NCBI GenBank assembly: GCA_902580895.1 | Contig: CACHMJ010000001.1 | Coordinates: forward strand, 1-64,000 | Source: an uncultured Pelagibacteraceae bacterium | Lineage (GTDB): Bacteria; Pseudomonadota; Alphaproteobacteria; Pelagibacterales; Pelagibacteraceae | Length of the DNA stretch: 64,000 nt | Direction: 5' to 3' | Shown here: one piece after another, positions 1 through 7,435 of the stretch | Position numbering within the stretch: the stretch's first letter is position 1 | Layout: every line of letters begins with the position of its first letter | Notes under the pieces: model-generated | Seen by the model: only the letters and a program-made list of their open reading frames with translations | Told to the model about the DNA's origin: nothing | The model's database searches: none | Translations under genes and position numbers: made by a program

Positions 1-321
1 TTCTTCTGAACCTTCTTTTTTTCTATCTTTTTTTGGAATTGCTTTTTGTGGGTTATTTCCATTAACAGGCATAGGCATCAATTCATTCTCACCTAAAATT
101 CTAGCTACTCTTGTTGTAGGTTGTGCACCTTGACCCAACCAATACTTTATTCTCTCAGCCTCTAATCCAATTCTTTCTTTTTTTTCTTTTGGTAACAATG
201 GATTAAAAAAACCTACTTTCTCTATAAATCTACCATCTCTAGCAAATCGACTGTCGGCTACAACAACCTTATAAACAGGCCTCTTTTTTGTGCCACCTCT
301 AGATAATCTTAATTTTAACAT
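1..321 (-). CDS. rpsP: 30S ribosomal protein S16 (bS16), C-terminus beyond the window edge
   Basis: Small-subunit ribosomal protein that helps assemble and stabilise 16S rRNA. The 107 visible codons are open and begin with the family signature [20 protein letters not shown], followed by the S16 segment with [20 protein letters not shown] and then a polar tail rich in Lys and Glu. The start ATG (complement of 319-321) is 12 bases after the ffh stop codon, which places rpsP downstream of ffh in one minus-strand operon. This is the usual ffh-rpsP-rimM-trmD-rplS arrangement, whose remaining genes would lie beyond base 1. The visible part already exceeds the conserved S16 core, so a low-complexity C-terminal extension is present, as in many alphaproteobacteria. 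The stop codon is not visible. Confidence 0.96.
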   Translation of the reverse strand, partial: MLKLRLSRGGTKKRPVYKVVVADSRFARDGRFIEKVGFFNPLLPKEKKERIGLEAERIKYWLGQGAQPTTRVARILGENELMPMPVNGNNPQKAIPKKDRKKEGSEE

Positions 322-333
322 TTACTCTCCTTT

Positions 334-1692
334 TTATTTTAATTGATTAAATAATTCTGGAGGTATTCCTTTATCAGACATACCTTTCAGATTTCCTTTT
401 GACATCTTCTTCATCATTTCAGACATCATTTTAAATTGTTTCAACAATTTATTGATAGTGGCTGGATCAGTTCCTGAGCCATTAGCAATTCTTTTTTTTC
501 TAGAACCATCAATTATTTTTGGGTTCTCTCTTTCTTTTTTAGTCATTGATAAAATTATAGCCTCATTTTTTGTAATAACACTCTCATCAATACCCGCAGC
601 ATCCATTTGAGATTTAACCTTTGAAACTCCTGGCATAAAAGACATGATGCCTTCAATCCCTCCCATTTTTTTCATTTGTCTCAGTTGAGTTAAATAATCT
701 TGCATTGAGAATTGTCCTTTTTTTAAATTTTCTTCTGTTTTTTTTATATTTTCTTCCCCAAGATCTTGGGCTGCTTTTTCAACAAGAGAAACAATATCTC
801 CCATCCCAAGAATTCTATTTGCAATTCTATCTGGGTGAAAAACTTCAAGATTTTCGATCTTTTCCCCAATACCTAAAAATTTAATTGGAACCTGTGAAAC
901 AAATTTCATACTTACAGCAGCCCCGCCTCTCGCATCACCATCTGCCCTTGTTAAAATAATTCCGGATAAATTTACTGTATTATTAAATTCTTTTGCTACT
1001 GATGCAGCTACTTGTCCAGTGAGAGAGTCAGCAACTAAAAACGTCTCCGCAGGTTTAATGACATTTTCAATTTGTTTAATTTCACTCATCATCTGCAAAT
1101 CTATTTGTGTTCTACCAGCAGTATCAAACAAGATAATATCTGCGCCATTCAAATTTGCTGCACTAATTGCTCTTTGACAAATATCACTAGGTTGTTGACC
1201 TTCAATTATTGGAAGAGTTAAAATATTATTTTGTTCACCTAAAGATTTTAACTGCTCTTGAGCGGCTGGTCTGTAAATATCTAAACTGACCATCATTACT
1301 TTCTTTTTTTTTGTATTCTCTAGATATCTCGCAAGTTTAGCAGTTGTTGTTGTTTTACCAGAACCTTGTAACCCGACGAGCATCATTGGCACTGGTGGAA
1401 CTGCATTTAAATTTACATCATTATTTTTTTCACCTAAAAGATTAACTAATTCATCATAAACAATTTTTACCACCATATCGCCAGGTGATGTTGATCTTAT
1501 AATTTCTTGACCTAATGCTTTTGGTTTAACCTTTTCAATAAAATCTTTAGCAACTTCAAGAGACACATCAGCTTCTAATAAAGCTTGTCTTATTCCTCTC
1601 AATCCTTCATCAACCTGATTTTCATCAAGTGATGGGGTTTTTTTTAGTGAGGAAAAAACTTCCTCAAATTTATTTGTTAAATTTTCAAACAT
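334..1692 (-). CDS. ffh: Signal recognition particle GTPase Ffh (SRP54)
   Basis: Protein part of the signal recognition particle. It binds 4.5S RNA and signal sequences and delivers ribosomes to FtsY. Domains in order: helical N domain (about 1-90), G domain with P-loop GLQGSGKTTTTAKLA near residue 107, DTAGR and the TRADGDARGG element, then a methionine-rich M domain (about 320-452) including the RNA-binding SGTDPATINKLLKQF segment. The chosen start is the internal Met that gives MFENLTNKFEEVF. Nine upstream in-frame codons exist, but they lie in a structured leader and are not conserved in the family. The resulting 452 residues is the normal length. It is followed by rpsP in the same operon and preceded by a three-hairpin RNA with its own promoter-like sequence. 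Its receptor gene ftsY is on the opposite strand 1 kb away. Confidence 0.97.
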   Translation of the reverse strand: MFENLTNKFEEVFSSLKKTPSLDENQVDEGLRGIRQALLEADVSLEVAKDFIEKVKPKALGQEIIRSTSPGDMVVKIVYDELVNLLGEKNNDVNLNAVPPVPMMLVGLQGSGKTTTTAKLARYLENTKKKKVMMVSLDIYRPAAQEQLKSLGEQNNILTLPIIEGQQPSDICQRAISAANLNGADIILFDTAGRTQIDLQMMSEIKQIENVIKPAETFLVADSLTGQVAASVAKEFNNTVNLSGIILTRADGDARGGAAVSMKFVSQVPIKFLGIGEKIENLEVFHPDRIANRILGMGDIVSLVEKAAQDLGEENIKKTEENLKKGQFSMQDYLTQLRQMKKMGGIEGIMSFMPGVSKVKSQMDAAGIDESVITKNEAIILSMTKKERENPKIIDGSRKKRIANGSGTDPATINKLLKQFKMMSEMMKKMSKGNLKGMSDKGIPPELFNQLK

Positions 1693-1706
1693 ATTTATTA
1701 CACACA

Positions 1707-1800
1707 GCAGTAATCGCACTAGTGGGCGAACCCTCGCTGACTAGTGTCGATCTCTTTGTTTCCAAAGACACCGCAAATTTAATGTTTTTGCGGAAACTGC
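1707..1800 (-). ncRNA. Candidate structured leader RNA or sRNA upstream of ffh
   Basis: Seen directly: GCAGT (1707-1711) pairs with ACTGC (1796-1800) and encloses three hairpins. The first is CCGCAAA/TTTGCGG (1771-1777 with 1787-1793). The second is TCTTTG/CAAAGA (1753-1758 with 1763-1768). The third is a long one with CACTAGT/ACTAGTG (1717-1723 with 1740-1746), extended outward by ATCG/CGAT across one bulge and inward by GCGA/TCGC. Read on the minus strand, the second hairpin has a GAAA tetraloop, which favours that orientation and hence the ffh 5' leader. The last helix ends 14 bases before the ffh ATG. No SRP RNA tip signature (GGAA loop with its internal bulges) is present, so it is not the 4.5S RNA. 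I recall an Rfam family named after ffh but cannot confirm a match. Function is unknown. Confidence 0.7.
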
Positions 1801-1805
1801 CACAA

Positions 1806-1831
1806 ACTATAATAGAGGTTCAAAAAGTCAA
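1806..1831 (-). promoter_or_regulatory. Candidate promoter of the ffh leader RNA
   Basis: On the minus strand TTGACT (1826-1831) is followed after 14 bases by TATAGT (1806-1811). The spacing is shorter than the usual 16-18, although a poorer -35, TTATTG, would give 17. A start 6-7 bases downstream falls at about 1799-1800, exactly where the closing helix of the structured RNA begins. That coincidence is the main support. The element also lies within 50 bases of the divergent dapF start. Confidence 0.4.
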
Positions 1832-1853
1832 TAAATAAGTTAAATAACTATAT

Positions 1854-2678
1854 ATGGACATCAAAGCTTTTAAAATGGACGGATTGGGTAATGATTTTGT
1901 GATAATCGATAATAGAGAAAAAATTACCAATTTGACGAAAGATCAGATAGTAAAAATTTGTGACAGAAATTTTATTGGCTGTGATCAACTAATATTTATT
2001 GAGCCAGATAGTTCTGCAGATGCAAATTTAAAATTTTTTAATTCAGATGGAGGAGAGTCTGGAGCATGTGGAAATGGAACTAGATGTGTTGCAAATTTGA
2101 TTTCAAATGAAAAAAATAACAAGTCAATAATTTTAAATACGCTATCTGGAAAATTAAAATCTGAAATTTTAGAGAAAAAAATTGTTACAACAGAAATTGG
2201 TAAAGCAAAGTTAAAATGGGATGAAATACCTTTATCAAAAGAAATGGATACAAAAAACTTAAATATCACAATTATTGATACAAATAATAATGAGCACTCA
2301 GGTGGCACTGCAATTAATGTGGGTAACCCACATATTGTTTTTTTTGTTAAAAAGATTGAGGATTTCAATATAGAGAAAATTGGCCCTGAGATAGAAAATC
2401 ACGAAATCTTCCCAGAAAAATGTAACGTAACGATTGCGCAAATTTTTAATAAAAATTTAATCAAAGTAAAAGTTTGGGAAAGAGGAGCTGGTCTTACTAA
2501 AGCTTGCGGAACTGCAGCGTGTGCTACAGCATATGCAGGTAAATTAAATAATCTTACAGAAAAGAAAACTGATATAGAGTTTGCAACTGGAAAATTATCA
2601 ATTTCTATAGATGAAAATGATTCAATTCACATGAAAGGGCCTGTTTCAAATATTAAAGAAATAAATATAAAATTGTAA
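1854..2678 (+). CDS. dapF: Diaminopimelate epimerase
   Basis: Interconverts LL- and meso-2,6-diaminopimelate without a cofactor, supplying meso-DAP for peptidoglycan and for lysine. The two catalytic cysteines are visible in their family contexts: GACGNGTRC near residue 73 and KACGTAACAT near residue 218. The N-terminal FKMDGLGNDFV is typical of DapF. Length is 274 residues, as expected. The start ATG is 42 bases beyond the divergent ffh promoter candidate. The stop codon overlaps the ftsY start by one base (TAATG), so the two genes are probably translated from one mRNA. In many alphaproteobacteria an mtaB-type methylthiotransferase gene lies between dapF and ftsY; here it is absent. Confidence 0.97.
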   Translation: MDIKAFKMDGLGNDFVIIDNREKITNLTKDQIVKICDRNFIGCDQLIFIEPDSSADANLKFFNSDGGESGACGNGTRCVANLISNEKNNKSIILNTLSGKLKSEILEKKIVTTEIGKAKLKWDEIPLSKEMDTKNLNITIIDTNNNEHSGGTAINVGNPHIVFFVKKIEDFNIEKIGPEIENHEIFPEKCNVTIAQIFNKNLIKVKVWERGAGLTKACGTAACATAYAGKLNNLTEKKTDIEFATGKLSISIDENDSIHMKGPVSNIKEINIKL

Positions 2679-3595
2679 TGGGAATCTTTGATAAATTTAA
2701 AATCGGATTTAAGAAAAGTGCATCAGCGTTTACATCAGGACTTAAAGAAATAATTGTCAAAAAAGAAATTAATGACGAAAATTTAAATAAAATTGAAGAA
2801 TTTTTAATTCAATCAGATGTGGGGGTTGAAGCTGCCTCTGAAATAAAAGAAATAATTTCTAGAAAAAAAATTGATCCAAATAAAGAACTATCTAAAGAGA
2901 TAAACTCTATTTTAAAAGAATACATAATTTCTTTGATGAAACCTTTAGAAAATAAATCCTTTTTCGAGAAAAAAGAAAAGCTTAATGCAACATTAATTTC
3001 TGGGGTAAACGGCGTTGGGAAAACAACAACTATCGGTAAAATAGGAAAGATATTAAAGAACAACGGCAGTAAAGTCATATTTGCAGCTTCAGATACATTT
3101 CGTGCCGCCGCAATTGAACAACTAGAAAATTGGGCAAGTAAAGTAGATGTTCAAATAGTAAAATCATCTCAAGGAGCTGATCCCGCATCAGTTGCTTTTA
3201 AAGCAGTAGATGAAGCTATCAAAAATAATTTTGATCAAGTTTTAATAGATACTGCGGGAAGACTCCAAAATAAAAAAAATTTAATGGAAGAATATAAAAA
3301 GATAGCGAATGTCACAAAAAAAATAGATCCCAACGCGCCTCATAATGTTATCTTAATTTTAGATGCAACCTCAGGGCAAAATGTATTAAATCAAGTCGAA
3401 GAATTTAACAAAATCATCCCAATAACTGGTATCGTGATGACAAAATTAGATGGCACAGCCAAGGGAGGAATTTTGTTAGCACTAGCAAAAAAATATAAAA
3501 TTCCAATTATTGCCCTAGGTTTGGGTGAAAAAGAAGACGACTTACAGTTGTTCGAAGCAGAAAAATTTGCCGAGGCTTTTACTCAAATTAATTGA
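2678..3595 (+). CDS. ftsY: Signal recognition particle receptor FtsY
   Basis: Membrane-associated SRP receptor GTPase that docks Ffh-ribosome complexes at the translocon. Only the NG core is present (305 residues): N domain helices, then P-loop GVNGVGKTTTIGKIG near residue 111, DTFRAAAIEQL, DTAGRLQNK and TKLDGTAKGG. The long acidic A domain of E. coli FtsY is absent and replaced by a short basic N-terminus, which is usual in streamlined alphaproteobacteria. The ATG overlaps the dapF stop by one base. Its 3' end overlaps the convergent 3588-4151 gene by 8 bases. The proximity to ffh, on the opposite strand, puts both SRP GTPases in one 3.3 kb segment. Confidence 0.97.
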   Translation: MGIFDKFKIGFKKSASAFTSGLKEIIVKKEINDENLNKIEEFLIQSDVGVEAASEIKEIISRKKIDPNKELSKEINSILKEYIISLMKPLENKSFFEKKEKLNATLISGVNGVGKTTTIGKIGKILKNNGSKVIFAASDTFRAAAIEQLENWASKVDVQIVKSSQGADPASVAFKAVDEAIKNNFDQVLIDTAGRLQNKKNLMEEYKKIANVTKKIDPNAPHNVILILDATSGQNVLNQVEEFNKIIPITGIVMTKLDGTAKGGILLALAKKYKIPIIALGLGEKEDDLQLFEAEKFAEAFTQIN

Positions 3596-4151
3596 TTAAA
3601 TTGCTAGAAATCAAAGGCTTGTAGATATTACATTTATAATTATCATCAAATTTATAATGACCACAATCTTTAGAAAATGAGGAGATTATAAAGTCGAATT
3701 TACCCGTGGTTGGATAAAGCTCTAGTTTTTTACTGGCAATGTCATATTTAAAATTAGCATTTAAGCTTTTCACGGCGCTAATCAATACTAATGTTTTATC
3801 GTCTTTTAATAAATAATATGCAAAATCATCTGGAAACACTGGAAAATCATATTCTTGTAAAAGATATTTAGCTTGCGAAGGAAACCACTCATAAGAAATT
3901 AGAGGTGAAGAGGACTTTGTTAAATGATTATAAATATAAAGATCCTTTGGATAATCATTTATATAATTTTCATTTTCGCCTCTTGCTAAAATAGATTTTT
4001 CTCTACCTTTAAAATATAAACTAAATTCTTTGTTATGTGAATCCATGTGATCTATGTGAAATAAATCGTCTGGTTGAAAAAATTCATCTTGTGAATAAAC
4101 GTTGGTAGTAAAAACAAAGAACGCAATAAACAAAACAGATAATCTTTTCAT
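3588..4151 (-). CDS. Secreted protein of unknown function
   Basis: 187 residues with a clear Sec signal peptide: MKRL, a hydrophobic stretch of about 14 residues, then cleavage probably after VYS at about residue 20. The mature part is soluble, with many aromatic and charged residues, no repeats, and a single pair of cysteines near the C-terminus (KDCGHYKFDDNYKC) that could form a disulfide in the periplasm. I do not recognise a family. Its 3' end overlaps the ftsY 3' end by 8 bases in convergent orientation, and the next minus-strand gene upstream ends 49 bases away. It is probably a real gene because the signal peptide and base composition fit its neighbours, but function cannot be assigned. 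Confidence 0.7.
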   Translation of the reverse strand: MKRLSVLFIAFFVFTTNVYSQDEFFQPDDLFHIDHMDSHNKEFSLYFKGREKSILARGENENYINDYPKDLYIYNHLTKSSSPLISYEWFPSQAKYLLQEYDFPVFPDDFAYYLLKDDKTLVLISAVKSLNANFKYDIASKKLELYPTTGKFDFIISSFSKDCGHYKFDDNYKCNIYKPLISSNLIN

Positions 4152-4200
4152 TATCTTTTAATAAAATCAAATTCTGAAGTATATTTGTTGATATTGTGGC

Positions 4201-5019
4201 TTAATTTAAACTTTTTAAAAATGAGTTAAGGGCATTAACAAGGTTTTCATCATACTCCATCATATGATTGTCATGTTTTGTAAAATAAGAATATTTCGGT
4301 TCATTAGCTTTTTCATACATTTTTTTTCCCATAAAAAATGGAACAATTTGATCAACCTCACCATGCATTATTAAAATTGGAACATTTATATTCTTAATTT
4401 TGCTTTTATTATCAAATTTATCTTTCAATAATAAACTTACAGGTACATACGGATAAAAGGTTTTGGCTGCATCAATCATAGAAGTAAATGGAGTTTCCAA
4501 TACAACGCCAGCAAAATTCTTATTTTGTGACAAATGAGTTGCAACACCAGTTCCTAAAGACTCGCCATAAATAACAATATTTTCCTCCTTCACACCTTTT
4601 CTAACTAGCCAATTTATTCCACTTCTTCCATCTTTATAAAGGCCTTCCTCAGATGGTTTACCTTTATTGCCACTAAAGCCTCTCCAGGCGATTATTAAAA
4701 AATTAACATCCATTTTGTGGAAATGGTTTAATTTATGAATTCTATTTTCAAGGGAACCGGCATTTCCGTGAAAAAATAAAACTGTTTTATATTTTTCTAA
4801 GTCTTTTTCATGAAACCAGCCCAATAAATCAATGTTATCCTCCGTCTTAATTTTTACTTTTTCAATAGGGACTGATATTTGATCACCAGAATAATTATTT
4901 TCATTAGGATGATATAATAAATTTCTCTGATAAAAATATAAAAAAACTAAGATTAAAAAATAGACAAAAATAACTATTTGAAAAAATAACAACAAAATAT
5001 TCCTAAACTTTTTTAACAT
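4201..5019 (-). CDS. Alpha/beta hydrolase of the BEM46/YfhR type, membrane-anchored
   Basis: Probable serine hydrolase with one N-terminal membrane segment (about residues 8-28) followed by an alpha/beta hydrolase domain. Visible elements are the oxyanion HGNAGS near residue 86, the nucleophile elbow GESLGTG near 151, an Asp in the MHGEVDQIVPF segment near 222, and a catalytic His in KHDNHMMEYD near 252. Length (272) matches BEM46/YfhR-like proteins, whose physiological substrates are mostly unknown. The start overlaps the 3' end of the upstream transporter gene by 17 bases, so the two are co-transcribed. Esterase or thioesterase activity is a reasonable guess only. Confidence 0.85.
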   Translation of the reverse strand: MLKKFRNILLLFFQIVIFVYFLILVFLYFYQRNLLYHPNENNYSGDQISVPIEKVKIKTEDNIDLLGWFHEKDLEKYKTVLFFHGNAGSLENRIHKLNHFHKMDVNFLIIAWRGFSGNKGKPSEEGLYKDGRSGINWLVRKGVKEENIVIYGESLGTGVATHLSQNKNFAGVVLETPFTSMIDAAKTFYPYVPVSLLLKDKFDNKSKIKNINVPILIMHGEVDQIVPFFMGKKMYEKANEPKYSYFTKHDNHMMEYDENLVNALNSFLKSLN

Positions 5020-5908
5020 TTTTTTTCTTTGCTAAGTATATGCCAAAAAAAACCAGGATTGTTCCGATGAAATGATAATTTTCAAATTTTTCATCAAATA
5101 AAAAATAACCATAAATTGCTCCATAGACTGTAAAAACGTAAAGAGTAAAGCCTGTTAAAGACGCACCTAATTTTTTTTGGGCAACAGTGTAAAGTGTAAA
5201 AGCAATTATTCCCGGCGAAATAGCAGCAAAGATTACCCAAAAATAAAATTCAGGCATAAAAACCGTCTGTTTATAAAATATTTCCTCACCTATATAGAAC
5301 GGTAATAAACTTAAAGCTCCAAAAAATGATATTAAGGTAAATCTTTCAAAAATTTTTAGTTCTGAGTTCCAATAAAACAAATAAATTGAATATAATGCCC
5401 ATCCAATAGCGGCAGCCAACATCCATAAATCACCGATAGTAAATTGTAAATTAATTAATAAATTTAAATCTCCTTTTATAATAATTGTAAAGACTCCTAT
5501 CAAACATGCAATTAATCCAATTATTTTCGTTAAATTTATTTTTTCATGAAAAAAAAAGTATGAAATCAAAATTATGAACACAGGTGAAGATGTATAAATA
5601 ATTCCCATATTTGTTACAGTTGTAGTTTCACCTGCCAAAAATGGAAAGGCCCCGCATACTCCACATCCCATTGAGCCTAAAAAAAATAATTTTTTATATT
5701 CTTTTTTAATAATCTTAAAATTTTTTTTTAATGTTATGTATGTGAAAGGTAATAATATTAAAAAAACTAGTGTCCATCTCCAAAAAGCTAATGATATTGG
5801 AGGTACAAACTCGACACCACCTCTAGCTACAACAAGATTACTAGCCATAAAAATTGGCTGAATAAATAATAAGGAAAATGAAAAAAAATTTTTTTTCGAA
5901 TTATTCAA
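5003..5908 (-). CDS. EamA/DMT-family transporter
   Basis: Inner-membrane drug/metabolite-superfamily permease of 301 residues with about ten hydrophobic helices arranged as two EamA repeats (about 10-145 and 155-293). Typical features include PIFMASNLVVARG in helix 1, the first repeat ending in a LIACLIGVFTIII helix, and a positively charged C-terminus (AKKKNVKKV). Members export or import amino acids, nucleotide sugars or other small metabolites; substrate cannot be read from sequence. It overlaps the hydrolase gene downstream and lies 11 bases after the small membrane protein gene, in a continuous minus-strand run extending from the TRAP operon. A second, only distantly similar DMT transporter is at 35717-36616. 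Confidence 0.88.
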   Translation of the reverse strand: MNNSKKNFFSFSLLFIQPIFMASNLVVARGGVEFVPPISLAFWRWTLVFLILLPFTYITLKKNFKIIKKEYKKLFFLGSMGCGVCGAFPFLAGETTTVTNMGIIYTSSPVFIILISYFFFHEKINLTKIIGLIACLIGVFTIIIKGDLNLLINLQFTIGDLWMLAAAIGWALYSIYLFYWNSELKIFERFTLISFFGALSLLPFYIGEEIFYKQTVFMPEFYFWVIFAAISPGIIAFTLYTVAQKKLGASLTGFTLYVFTVYGAIYGYFLFDEKFENYHFIGTILVFFGIYLAKKKNVKKV

Positions 5909-5919
5909 TTTACGATAGA

Positions 5920-6096
5920 TTAACTTTTATCAAAGAAGGCTTCGTAAATCATCATTATGATGGCAGCACCCATCAACAAATAAACCGGTATTACATCTAA
6001 AAAACCGATCATCATTGATCTAGTAAGAGTAGTCGCTAAACCAATTAAAAAGAAAACAGCAAATGACAAACCTATTATTGTTGTTATTTTATTCAT
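5920..6096 (-). CDS. Small two-helix membrane protein, unknown
   Basis: 58 residues starting MNKITTIIGLSFAVFF, with two hydrophobic helices (about 5-25 and 32-52) and a short charged tail (FFDKS). An in-frame ATG 42 bases further upstream lies inside the amidase coding sequence; the start at 6096, 4 bases after the amidase stop codon, gives a sensible membrane topology and tight operon spacing. No family is recognised. Its position directly after the TRAP transporter and amidase genes suggests it belongs to that operon, but a role as an accessory subunit is speculation. Confidence 0.6.
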   Translation of the reverse strand: MNKITTIIGLSFAVFFLIGLATTLTRSMMIGFLDVIPVYLLMGAAIIMMIYEAFFDKS

Positions 6097-6100
6097 ACAA

Positions 6101-7429
6101 TTAATCCTGACACTCCTTTTCAAGCCAATTAGCAACACCTAAAAATCTATGATCATCATATTTGTTGCCAATTAATTGAAGTCCTAATGGTAGATTATTT
6201 TCACCCTCAAGTAAAGGCAGTGATATGCAAGGGGTACCTAGATAAGACCAGACTTTGTTAAATTCTGCTGTTCCAGTACTCTTTAATCCTTTAGGTGCAA
6301 CACCTGGACTAGATGGCGATAATACTCCATGATAGTCTTCAAATACTTCTTCATAAGACTCATAACTTCTTTTCATAAAATCAATTGCCTCGGCGTATTC
6401 TTTTGCGGTGTACTTATTTCCATTTGAAATAGCATCCTGCATATACTTTGAAAGTTTCTTTTTAAATTTTTGATAATAAATAGAAAAATTATTTGCTAAG
6501 TCTGTTTCATGAATAATTTGGTGATATTTGTGTATATCCTTAAAATATGAGGGAGTATCAAATATCTCAATATTTTTTTTAAAAGATTTAATAAAATATT
6601 CAAAAGACTCTCGTGATTTTTTATCAATTATTTTCCAATGATCAGTTTTATAAAAAATAAACTTAGGCTCAAAAATTGGACCTTTCTTAGTTTCAGTTAA
6701 AATATTTTCTGTAGAGTAATGAATCGTAGCTGGATCATATTTGTCTTTCTTTATTAATACTTTTGCTAGCATAGCTACGTCTTCAACTTTACGACCAAAC
6801 ATACCAATTTGATCTAAGCTGTATGAGGTTCTTAGAACCCCGTTTCTTGAAATTAGTCCATAGCTTGGTTTATAACCAACTACACCACAATAAGACGCTG
6901 GTCTTATTACAGATCCTCCTGTTTGAGAGCCAATAGAAGCTGGTGCCATAAAGGAAGCAACCGAAGCTGCTGATCCACTAGATGAACCACCTGGTGTTCT
7001 ATCTTTGTCGTGAGGATTAGTTGTAGCTGGAGGTCCTAAGTAGGCAAGTTCTGAGGTTGCTGTTTTGCCCATAACAATTGCTCCTGATGCATGAAGCAAA
7101 TCAATTATTTCAGCATTTTGAGAATATGATTTTCCTTTCCTGATTATAGTTCCACACTCAGTGGGCATATCAACAGTTCCAATAATATCTTTAACTGCTA
7201 TCGGCACACCATGCAGTGGTCCTACTGGTTTTCCTGATCTTCTATGATCATCAGCCTCAGTTGCTTTTTCTAATAAAACTTTTTTATCAAAATGTGCCCA
7301 GGCTTTTACATCTTTTTCAAACTTATCTATTCGTTCAATATATTTTTCACAAACTTCGACTGATGTAAGTTGGGCATCTTTTATTTTTTTTGCTAGTTCC
7401 TCGAGACTTAAAGAAAATATATCTGTCAT
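6101..7429 (-). CDS. Amidase-signature family hydrolase
   Basis: Cytoplasmic amidase of 442 residues using the Ser-cisSer-Lys triad. The Lys is in PIAVKDIIG near residue 79, and the glycine/serine-rich signature GGSSSGSAASVAS near 148 contains the cis-Ser. The nucleophilic Ser lies in the following IGSQTGGSV segment near 170. The C-terminal region (PLGLQLIG) is also typical. Family members hydrolyse amides, aryl-amides, allophanate or Glu-tRNA(Gln); the lack of partner gatB/gatC here argues against GatA. The gene begins 6 bases after dctM, so it is part of the TRAP operon. Its substrate may therefore be an imported amide or nitrogen-bearing acid, but this is inference from position. Confidence 0.88.
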   Translation of the reverse strand: MTDIFSLSLEELAKKIKDAQLTSVEVCEKYIERIDKFEKDVKAWAHFDKKVLLEKATEADDHRRSGKPVGPLHGVPIAVKDIIGTVDMPTECGTIIRKGKSYSQNAEIIDLLHASGAIVMGKTATSELAYLGPPATTNPHDKDRTPGGSSSGSAASVASFMAPASIGSQTGGSVIRPASYCGVVGYKPSYGLISRNGVLRTSYSLDQIGMFGRKVEDVAMLAKVLIKKDKYDPATIHYSTENILTETKKGPIFEPKFIFYKTDHWKIIDKKSRESFEYFIKSFKKNIEIFDTPSYFKDIHKYHQIIHETDLANNFSIYYQKFKKKLSKYMQDAISNGNKYTAKEYAEAIDFMKRSYESYEEVFEDYHGVLSPSSPGVAPKGLKSTGTAEFNKVWSYLGTPCISLPLLEGENNLPLGLQLIGNKYDDHRFLGVANWLEKECQD

Positions 7430-7435
7430 TTAAAA

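Noticed and set aside
1707..1800. 4.5S (SRP) RNA gene because it lies beside ffh
   Set aside because: The SRP RNA apical motif (GGAA tetraloop with asymmetric internal bulges) is absent on both strands and the layout is a three-hairpin junction rather than one long hairpin.
1629..1838. Open frame on the plus strand over the ffh start and leader
   Set aside because: It runs through the structured leader and the Ffh N-terminus, and its translation is hydrophobic/Leu-rich with no family features. The fold on the minus strand explains the sequence better.
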